A DNA stretch of 8,022 nucleotides, from NCBI GenBank assembly GCA_030635995.1, contig DAOVXU010000069.1, positions 1 to 8,022 of the forward strand, in the 5' to 3' direction. A program made the translations under genes and the position numbers. Source of the stretch: Arcobacter sp. (GTDB lineage: Bacteria > Campylobacterota > Campylobacteria > Campylobacterales > Arcobacteraceae). A model generated the notes under the pieces. The model was not told the origin of the DNA. It searched no databases and saw only the letters and a list, made by a program, of their open reading frames with translations. Positions within the stretch are counted from its first letter, which is position 1, and each line of letters opens with the position of its first letter. Of this stretch, positions 1 through 5,682 are shown one piece after another.

Positions 1-1200
1 GAAGCAGGTAAAATACCTTTTGAAACATTTGCAAATAGAATTAGTGGACATACTATCACTTTTATATTATCTATGATTGGATATGTTTGGTTATCTTATA
101 AGCATAGAATTATGTTGCTTGGTTTACCGATGATTGGATTAGGATTTTTAGCATATAGTGGAGGGCTAAGATTTACAATATATGCTGTACCTATACTTGC
201 TTTTGGTATTGGATTTCTTATAGTTGAATTTTCTAATATCTTAAAAAATAATATTGCTAAATATAGTTTAATGACTGTTTTAACTATAGTTGTTTTATTG
301 CCAAATATTCAACATGCTATAGACTATAAAATACCTACAGTATTTACTAAAGATGAGGTAAAAGTTTTAGATAAATTACATAAAATTGTATCAAGGGAAG
401 ATTATGTTGTTGGATGGTGGGATTATGGTTATCCTATTCGATATTATGCTGATGTAAAAACTTTAAGTGATGGTGGTAAGCATAGTGGTAGTGTGAATTT
501 CCCTACCTCTTTTATATTAACTCATCCGCAAATAGAAGCTTCTAAGATGCTAAGGTTGGATGTCGAATATACGGAGCAAGCTTTTGAAATAGCTAAATTA
601 AATGAAGATAAAAATGAAACTGATCAAGTTAAGAAAATAAATAATATTGGTCAAATGACATTAGATTATGGATATAAAGATACAAATAATTTTTTAACTT
701 CACTTCAAACTGATATAAAACTTCCTAATAAAACTAGAGATATATATCTTTATCTTCCAAATAGGATGATGAATATATATCCTACTGTTACATTATTTTC
801 AAATATAGATTTAATGACTGGTATAAAAGGGAAACAACCATTTTTTTATAAGTCTACTAATTTTAAAGAGACTAAAGATTTTATTGATTTAGGTAGAAAT
901 ATTAAGATTTATAAAAAAACGGGAAAATTACAAGTTGGAAATCAAAAAACTGATATAAATAAATTTGCTAAGACTTTTTATGATAATAAAGGTAAATTAA
1001 ATAAACAAATTCAAACTGTCAATTTAAGGTCAAATTTAAATGTAATATTTATGAGCAATTACAAACAATTTTTAGTAGTAGATAACAATACTTATAATTC
1101 ACTTTATTTTCAATTATTTGTATTAGAAAATATTGATAAGAATCTTTTTGAACCAACGATTTTAACACCACTTGCAAAAGTATATAAGTTGAAAATTTAA
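1..1200 (+). CDS. pglB: Oligosaccharyltransferase PglB (STT3 family), C-terminal part, 5' end cut by window edge
   Basis: Transfers a lipid-linked oligosaccharide to asparagine in D/E-X-N-X-S/T sequons on the periplasmic side of the inner membrane. The frame is open from base 1 (399 residues in the window), and the first ATG at 73 is internal, so the true start lies upstream. C. jejuni PglB is about 713 residues, so a little over half is present. Residues 17-106 hold about four membrane segments, including SGGLRFTIYAVP. The periplasmic domain follows, with the STT3 signature WWDYG at residues 139-143 (415-429) and an MxxI sequon-binding motif, MMNI, at 256-259 (766-777). The end, VYKLKI, closely resembles the C. 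jejuni PglB C-terminus as I remember it. By alignment from memory, residue 1 (Glu) would be the catalytic Glu of the TIXE loop, which puts the window edge inside the active site. A strict sequon, DKNET, lies at residues 203-207. The ligase gene follows after 8 nt. Identification is strong; only the missing N-terminus is unseen. Confidence 0.95.
   Translation, partial: EAGKIPFETFANRISGHTITFILSMIGYVWLSYKHRIMLLGLPMIGLGFLAYSGGLRFTIYAVPILAFGIGFLIVEFSNILKNNIAKYSLMTVLTIVVLLPNIQHAIDYKIPTVFTKDEVKVLDKLHKIVSREDYVVGWWDYGYPIRYYADVKTLSDGGKHSGSVNFPTSFILTHPQIEASKMLRLDVEYTEQAFEIAKLNEDKNETDQVKKINNIGQMTLDYGYKDTNNFLTSLQTDIKLPNKTRDIYLYLPNRMMNIYPTVTLFSNIDLMTGIKGKQPFFYKSTNFKETKDFIDLGRNIKIYKKTGKLQVGNQKTDINKFAKTFYDNKGKLNKQIQTVNLRSNLNVIFMSNYKQFLVVDNNTYNSLYFQLFVLENIDKNLFEPTILTPLAKVYKLKI
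607..621 (+). other. Bacterial N-glycosylation sequon DKNET in the PglB periplasmic domain
   Basis: The codons read D-K-N-E-T, which fits D/E-X-N-X-S/T with no proline at either X. The site is in the soluble periplasmic domain, between the WWDYG and MxxI motifs, in a charged and probably exposed stretch. C. jejuni PglB is known to carry a glycan on its own periplasmic domain, so self-modification is plausible. Whether this Asn is used cannot be read from sequence. Confidence 0.5.
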
Positions 1201-1208
1201 TATTATAG

Positions 1209-2051
1209 ATGAAAATATTACAAATTAAAATAATCATATCTCTTGTACTATTTTTATCGGTAGTATCTTTTGCATCTAAACCTGAACTTTTATTGTTAAA
1301 AACTTATAAAGATCAAAATATTAGTGGTTGGGTGATGAGTGAAAAACTTGATGGGATAAGAGCATATTGGGATGGTGAAAATCTTCTTACTAGAAATGGA
1401 AAAATTATCTATGCTCCAAAGTGGTTTACAAAAGATTATCCAAATTTTGAAATTGATGGTGAATTGTGGACTAAAAGAGGTAACTTTGAAAACATCTCTT
1501 CAATAGTAAGAGATAAGATACCTAGTGAAGATTGGAAGCAGATAAAACACTATATATTTGAAGGGCCAAATGCTAAAGGTGGATTGTCTGAAAGATTACA
1601 AAAAGTACAAGTTTTAAATCATAAATATATAAAAGTTATAAAACAAATTAAAATAAAAGATAAAAATCATTTAAAATCTTTTTTAGAAGAGATAGAGTCT
1701 AAAAATGGTGAAGGTGTAGTTGTACGAGATCCTTCAAAGTTATATATATCAAAAAGAACATCTAGTGCTTTAAAAGTAAAAAGTTTTAAAGATACAGAAT
1801 GTGAAGTTATAGGATATACAAAAGGCAAAGGAAAAGTTACAGGATTGATAGGTGCTATTAAATGTAAACTTGAAAATGGTATAATGTTTAAAATAGGAAG
1901 TGGCTTTAGTATAGAAGAGAGGAAAAGTCCTCCTAAAATAGGGGATATTGTTACTTTTAAATATAAAGAGTACACAAAATATAGGAAACCTAGATTTCCA
2001 ATATATCTTCGAATTAGATATAAAAAAGAAAAGAGAGATATATTTAAATGA
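1209..2051 (+). CDS. Exported ATP-dependent DNA ligase, Lig E type
   Basis: Seals nicks in duplex DNA through a lysine-AMP intermediate, probably in the periplasm. The 280-residue protein opens with a signal peptide: a Lys-containing start, a hydrophobic core at about 8-19, and a likely cleavage after S-F-A (residue 22). The minimal two-domain ligase follows. Motif I is EKLDGIRA with catalytic K46; motif III is FEIDGELW (80-87); motif IV is NGEGVVVRD (166-174), and motif V is ALKVKSF (187-193) with K189 and K191. An OB fold runs from about 196 and ends in PRFPIYLRIR (261-270). In place of the usual VFDxP motif IIIa it has IFEGP (116-120). There is no extra DNA-binding domain, as in Lig E and the C. 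jejuni and Haemophilus ATP ligases. The start has a poor Shine-Dalgarno and lies 8 nt after pglB, suggesting translation by coupling; the stop overlaps pglF by 4 nt. The mature N-terminus carries DQNIS, a strict N-glycosylation sequon. Family is secure; periplasmic location and role (repair of incoming or extracellular DNA) are inferred. Confidence 0.92.
   Translation: MKILQIKIIISLVLFLSVVSFASKPELLLLKTYKDQNISGWVMSEKLDGIRAYWDGENLLTRNGKIIYAPKWFTKDYPNFEIDGELWTKRGNFENISSIVRDKIPSEDWKQIKHYIFEGPNAKGGLSERLQKVQVLNHKYIKVIKQIKIKDKNHLKSFLEEIESKNGEGVVVRDPSKLYISKRTSSALKVKSFKDTECEVIGYTKGKGKVTGLIGAIKCKLENGIMFKIGSGFSIEERKSPPKIGDIVTFKYKEYTKYRKPRFPIYLRIRYKKEKRDIFK
1311..1325 (+). other. Bacterial N-glycosylation sequon DQNIS in the exported ligase
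   Basis: Residues 35-39 of the ligase read D-Q-N-I-S, fitting D/E-X-N-X-S/T and differing from the well-known efficient C. jejuni acceptor DQNAT only in the last two residues. The site lies 13 residues after the predicted signal cleavage and 9 before catalytic K46, in what is probably a flexible lead-in to the nucleotidyltransferase domain. It is the only strict sequon in this protein. Confidence 0.55.
2031..2037 (+). promoter_or_regulatory. Probable ribosome binding site for pglF inside the ligase gene
   Basis: The purine run AAGAGAG lies 10 nt before the pglF ATG and within the last codons of the ligase. It is an imperfect Shine-Dalgarno. It supports the start at 2048, together with the ATGA overlap with the ligase stop. 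Confidence 0.45.
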
Positions 2052-3802
2052 TTTTAACGAAACAACTATTAAACTTCTTGGTAATAATAATACTTACAAC
2101 TATAACATTTTGGTGGACATTTTTTATATTTCATATGCCATTTGATATTACCCTAGTAGTTAGTGTATTGATTTTAAGAATGATGGCATCATTCTTAATT
2201 TTTAAAGATTATTCAATGTCTTGGAGTAAATCTACGCAAAAGACTTTTTTACTTAAAAGTATAGTTTATATAGTACCTTTTATATTTTATGGAATTTATT
2301 ATTATGGTATATTTAGTTTTTCATTTTTAGTGTCCGAGTTATATATGTATCTTTTTTCTATTAATTTTTTGATGTATGGTTACAGTTATATTATCAACAG
2401 AAGTAGAATAGATAAAACAAAAAATGTAGTTATTTATGGAGCGGGAAGAGCTGGTATAAAACTTGAATCAGAGTTTGTAAATTCAGAATATAAAGTAAGA
2501 TATTTTTCTGATGACGATAAGATACTGCAAGGTAGGAGTATAGATGGCGTAAGGATACTATCATCTGATAACTTAAAAGAAGTTATAGGTATAAATAATA
2601 AATATAATCTACTAGTAATAGCAATACCTAGTGCTAAAAAAGAAGAAATAAATAAAGTATATGACAACTTAAATAAATATTTTGATGAAATTAAAGTACT
2701 TCCATCGATAGATAATATATTACAAAATAAAGATTTTTCTAAGCAATTAAAAGATATATCTGTGGAAGATTTACTAGCTCGCCATCCTGCTGATTTAGAT
2801 AAAAATAAAATATTAACATTTGTAAAAGATAAAATAGTTTTGATTACAGGGGCTGGTGGGAGTATTGGAAGTGAACTTGTAAGGCAATGTGTTTTGTTTG
2901 AAGCTAAGCAGATAATTGTTCTTGATCATAGTGAATTTAATTTATATCAAATAGAGCAAGAGATTTTAGGAATGCAAGGTAAAGGATTTGTGATAAATAT
3001 AGTTCCTATTATGCAAAATGTAGTAAATATAGAAGATTTAAATAATACATTTAAAAAATATACTCCAGATATAGTAATACATGCAGCGGCTTATAAGCAT
3101 GTACCTTTAGTTGAAGCAAATATTAGTGAAGCTATTAAGAATAATGTAATAGGTACTAAAAATATTATAGATATATCTATAAAATATAAAATTCAAAAAG
3201 TAGTTTTAATATCGACAGATAAAGCAGTTCGACCTACAAATGTAATGGGTACAACAAAAAGAATATGTGAGTTATATGCACAAAATTCAAATGGGGTAGG
3301 GACTGATATAGTTGTTGTTAGATTTGGAAATGTACTTGGAAGTAGTGGTAGTGTTATCCCAAAATTTAAAGGCCAAATTGAAAAAGGTCAAAAGATAACT
3401 GTAACACATCGAGATATTACCAGATATTTTATGCTGATTCCTGAAGCTTGTGAACTTGTACTTCAAGCTGGTGCTATTGGAACAGGTGGAGAGATATTTA
3501 TACTTGATATGGGTGAGCCTATAAAAATAGTTGATTTAGCTAAAAAGATGATAGAACTTAGTGGAAAAAATGATATTGGTATTGAATTTAGTGGACTTAG
3601 ACCGGGGGAAAAACTTTATGAAGAGTTACTTATAGATGATTCTGATTGTAGTACAGATTATAAGTCTATAACAGTTGCAAAACCTACACCTTATGATTTA
3701 GTAAAATTAAATAAAGATATTGAGGTATTATTAAATTGTGATGATAAATTGGAACAATTAAAGAAAATAGTTCCAGAATTTAATCATCAATTAAATTTAT
3801 AA
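2048..3802 (+). CDS. pglF: Membrane-bound UDP-GlcNAc 4,6-dehydratase PglF (UDP-sugar dehydratase, extended SDR)
   Basis: Likely converts UDP-GlcNAc to the UDP-4-keto-6-deoxy sugar, the first step towards di-N-acetylbacillosamine for the N-glycan; the catalytic domains face the cytoplasm. It has 584 residues, against about 590 for C. jejuni PglF. Four membrane segments lie at about 5-27, 34-52, 67-89 and 91-116. A first Rossmann fold has GAGRAG at 131-136, and the linker contains ISVEDLLAR, also found in C. jejuni PglF. The catalytic SDR domain has TGAGGSIG at 267-274, HAAAYKHVP at 345-353, STDKAVRPTNVM at 389-400, RFGNVLGSSGSV at 425-436 and GLRPGEKLYEELL near 517. The active-site Thr-Asp-Lys is T390-D391-K392. 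M400 sits where ordinary SDRs have Tyr, as in PglF. The end, IVPEFNH, also matches C. jejuni. FlaA1/WbpM/CapD capsule dehydratases share this fold, but pglB in the same operon favours PglF. The start overlaps the ligase stop (ATGA), and the gene ends 5 nt from a convergent gene. Confidence 0.93.
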   Translation: MILTKQLLNFLVIIILTTITFWWTFFIFHMPFDITLVVSVLILRMMASFLIFKDYSMSWSKSTQKTFLLKSIVYIVPFIFYGIYYYGIFSFSFLVSELYMYLFSINFLMYGYSYIINRSRIDKTKNVVIYGAGRAGIKLESEFVNSEYKVRYFSDDDKILQGRSIDGVRILSSDNLKEVIGINNKYNLLVIAIPSAKKEEINKVYDNLNKYFDEIKVLPSIDNILQNKDFSKQLKDISVEDLLARHPADLDKNKILTFVKDKIVLITGAGGSIGSELVRQCVLFEAKQIIVLDHSEFNLYQIEQEILGMQGKGFVINIVPIMQNVVNIEDLNNTFKKYTPDIVIHAAAYKHVPLVEANISEAIKNNVIGTKNIIDISIKYKIQKVVLISTDKAVRPTNVMGTTKRICELYAQNSNGVGTDIVVVRFGNVLGSSGSVIPKFKGQIEKGQKITVTHRDITRYFMLIPEACELVLQAGAIGTGGEIFILDMGEPIKIVDLAKKMIELSGKNDIGIEFSGLRPGEKLYEELLIDDSDCSTDYKSITVAKPTPYDLVKLNKDIEVLLNCDDKLEQLKKIVPEFNHQLNL

Positions 3803-3807
3803 TATCT

Positions 3808-4227
3808 TTAAACACTAAACATAAGTTGAGATAAAAAGATAATAATAACTACAAGTAAAAATGGGAAAATATGACTTTTAAATACTAAAGGTTGTATCCC
3901 AAAGAATACTTGTGATACACCTCTTAAACCTAGCCATCCGCCTAAAAATGCTTTTAATGATAAAACAATTTGAAAGTTTGACAGACCATTTTCACCTATA
4001 ACACCAAAATTTACAGTTATTAAATATATACCAGATACAACTGCAACTATTAAAGCTTTTGGTACAACTTTTCTAACATACTGCATAAAGTATTCTCGTA
4101 CTTTTTTATGTTCATCTTCACTTATACTATTTTTAATTTTTGATAAAAAAAGATTATCTGTGATTAAAAATCCTCCATATATAAATACTGAAAATATATG
4201 GATTAATTTAACTACTAAATATATCAT
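3808..4227 (-). CDS. Small four-helix inner-membrane protein, HemJ/CopD-like, function unknown
   Basis: 139 residues with four predicted membrane helices: about 2-22, 54-75, 84-108 and 118-138. A charged, probably exposed loop at 29-53 separates helices 1 and 2. Helix 1 has KLIHIFSVFIYGG with H10, and helix 3 has LSLKAFLGG with K92. A His in helix 1 and a Lys in helix 3 recall the conserved His and Lys of HemJ (protoporphyrinogen oxidase) and the wider CopD-like membrane fold. However, the HemJ signature W-x-G-L-F-Y-L-P-R-L-F after helix 1 is missing, so I do not call it HemJ. Heme or metal handling is only a guess. Its ATG shares one base with the gltD stop (TAATG), with a weak GAG purine run upstream, so it is probably translated by coupling and belongs to the gltBD transcript. 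It is a real gene by membrane topology, tight packing and coupling; its role is open. Confidence 0.8.
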   Translation of the reverse strand: MIYLVVKLIHIFSVFIYGGFLITDNLFLSKIKNSISEDEHKKVREYFMQYVRKVVPKALIVAVVSGIYLITVNFGVIGENGLSNFQIVLSLKAFLGGWLGLRGVSQVFFGIQPLVFKSHIFPFLLVVIIIFLSQLMFSV

Positions 4228-5681
4228 TACATCTCACATAGAGATTTATCTCTACAATTTAACATTGTTGTAGAGTTTGTTAGATATTCATCCACTTCTC
4301 TTGCACATTCACGACCCTCATAAATAGCCCAAACTACAAGTGATTGACCTCTTCGACAATCTCCTGCACTAAATAATCCTTTAATAGAAGTTTTGTATCC
4401 AGTAGTTTTAATATTACTTCTTTCATCAGTTTCAAGTTCTAGTTCTTTTATAACATCATCTTGCAATGGTCCTAAAAATCCCATAGCAAGCATAATTAAA
4501 TCTGCTTTTAGTACAAAATCACTACCAGAAATCTCATTGAATCCTCTACCTTCCCATTCAATTCTAACACAGTTGATACCTGTAACATTGTTATTTTCAT
4601 CTTTTATAAATGATTTTGAAAGGATATTATAATCAAGGGTACAACCTTCAGCTTGTGAAGTTGACATTTTAAAAACTCTTGGATATGTTGGCCAAGGCAT
4701 ATCTTCTGTTCTTTCATCTGGAGCTTTTGGCATTAACTCAATTTGAGTTACACTTTTTGCTCCTTGACGAATTGAATTACCAACACAATCACTTCCAGTA
4801 TCTCCCCCACCAATAACAACTACATTTTTTCCAGTTGCTAAGATGTCATTTTTAAAAGTTTCACCCTCAACTCTACCATTTGCTTGAGCTAAAAATTCCA
4901 TAGCAAAATGGATATTATTTGCATCTCTATTTTCAATTGGTAGATCTCGTGGAGCTCCAGCTCCTGTAGTTATGATTACAGCATCATTTGTTTCTTGTAA
5001 ATCAGCAATTTCAATATCCACACCAATATTTGCATCAGTTATAAATTTAACTCCCTCTTGGCTCATCAAATCTACTCTTCGTTGAACTACATCTTTTTTA
5101 TCAAGTTTAAAATTTGGTATTCCATATCTTACAAGTCCACCAATTCTTTGTTCTTTTTCATAAACTGTTATATTATGTCCAGCTTTATTTAGTTGATTTG
5201 CAGTAGCAAGACCAGCAGGACCAGAACCAATAATAGCTACATTTTTACCTGTTTGTCTTTTAGGAACTTGTGCTTTCATCCAACCTTTTCTATATGCTTT
5301 TTCTATAATTTCATATTCAATATTTTTAACACCTACAGCAGTTTCATTCATACCTAATACACAAGCAGTTTCACAAATAGCTGGACATACACGACCAGTA
5401 AATTCTGGAAAGTTATTTGTACTCATTAAAGTTCTAAATGCACTTTCCCATTTTCCTCTATAGACTTGGTCATTAAATTGAGGTATTAAATTTCCTATTG
5501 GACAACCATAATTACTATGACAAAATGGTACTCCACAATCCATACATCTTGCTGCTTGGTCTTGTGCTTGTGCTTTTGTAAGTGGAGTTGTAAATTCATT
5601 ATAATGTTTAATTCGCTCTTTTACTGGTGCTAGCGTAAAGTTTTGTCTATCAAATTCTTTAAATCCTGTTATTTTTCCCAT
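4227..5681 (-). CDS. gltD: Glutamate synthase (NADPH), small beta subunit
   Basis: Takes electrons from NADPH through FAD and passes them by Fe-S clusters to the alpha subunit, where glutamine and 2-oxoglutarate become two glutamates; cytoplasmic. The length (484) fits the family (E. coli about 472). The N-terminal Fe-S region has C46, C49, C54 and C60 (CMDCGVPFCHSNYGC), then C99, C103 and C107 (CPAICETAC). The FAD Rossmann motif is GSGPAG at 152-157, the NADPH motif GGGDTGSD at 291-298, and the C-terminal FAD motif GLFSAGDCRRGQS at 435-447. A short tail after the usual end, from about 468, contains C476 and C482 and is not a feature I recognise. The start at 5681 is fixed by a strong AGGAGGT 5 nt upstream and lies 1 nt after the gltB stop. 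GltD-like subunits occur in other oxidoreductases, but the adjacent gltB settles the assignment. Confidence 0.96.
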   Translation of the reverse strand: MGKITGFKEFDRQNFTLAPVKERIKHYNEFTTPLTKAQAQDQAARCMDCGVPFCHSNYGCPIGNLIPQFNDQVYRGKWESAFRTLMSTNNFPEFTGRVCPAICETACVLGMNETAVGVKNIEYEIIEKAYRKGWMKAQVPKRQTGKNVAIIGSGPAGLATANQLNKAGHNITVYEKEQRIGGLVRYGIPNFKLDKKDVVQRRVDLMSQEGVKFITDANIGVDIEIADLQETNDAVIITTGAGAPRDLPIENRDANNIHFAMEFLAQANGRVEGETFKNDILATGKNVVVIGGGDTGSDCVGNSIRQGAKSVTQIELMPKAPDERTEDMPWPTYPRVFKMSTSQAEGCTLDYNILSKSFIKDENNNVTGINCVRIEWEGRGFNEISGSDFVLKADLIMLAMGFLGPLQDDVIKELELETDERSNIKTTGYKTSIKGLFSAGDCRRGQSLVVWAIYEGRECAREVDEYLTNSTTMLNCRDKSLCEM

Positions 5682-5682
5682 C

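Noticed and set aside
73..75. ATG as the start of the oligosaccharyltransferase
   Set aside because: The frame is open back to base 1, and the upstream codons match the PglB loop before the next helix, so this Met is internal.
1049..1237. Minus-strand 62-residue open frame
   Set aside because: It lies across the end of pglB and the start of the ligase, with AT-rich low-complexity composition and no domain; a shadow of real genes.
1482..1499. Second possible glycosylation site in the ligase (N95-I-S)
   Set aside because: It is N-X-S but has Phe, not Asp or Glu, at position -2, so it does not meet the strict bacterial sequon.
1667..1975. Minus-strand 102-residue open frame
   Set aside because: Fully inside the ligase, antisense to its conserved motifs IV and V and OB fold, with no recognisable features.
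1948..2145. Plus-strand 65-residue frame spanning the ligase-pglF junction
   Set aside because: It overlaps the conserved ligase C-terminus and the PglF first helix in another frame; the ATGA overlap explains the junction better.
2434..2667. Minus-strand 77-residue open frame
   Set aside because: Antisense to the first Rossmann domain of pglF, with no ribosome binding site or family resemblance.
2048..3802. Calling the dehydratase a capsule enzyme (CapD/WbpM/FlaA1)
   Set aside because: Same family, but operon partner pglB, length, linker sequence and C-terminus all fit PglF better.
3808..4227. Calling the small membrane protein HemJ
   Set aside because: The helix 1 His and helix 3 Lys agree, but the highly conserved HemJ motif following helix 1 is missing.
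4393..4632. Plus-strand 79-residue Ser-rich open frame
   Set aside because: Antisense to conserved gltD; the Ser-rich composition is a by-product of the opposite strand.
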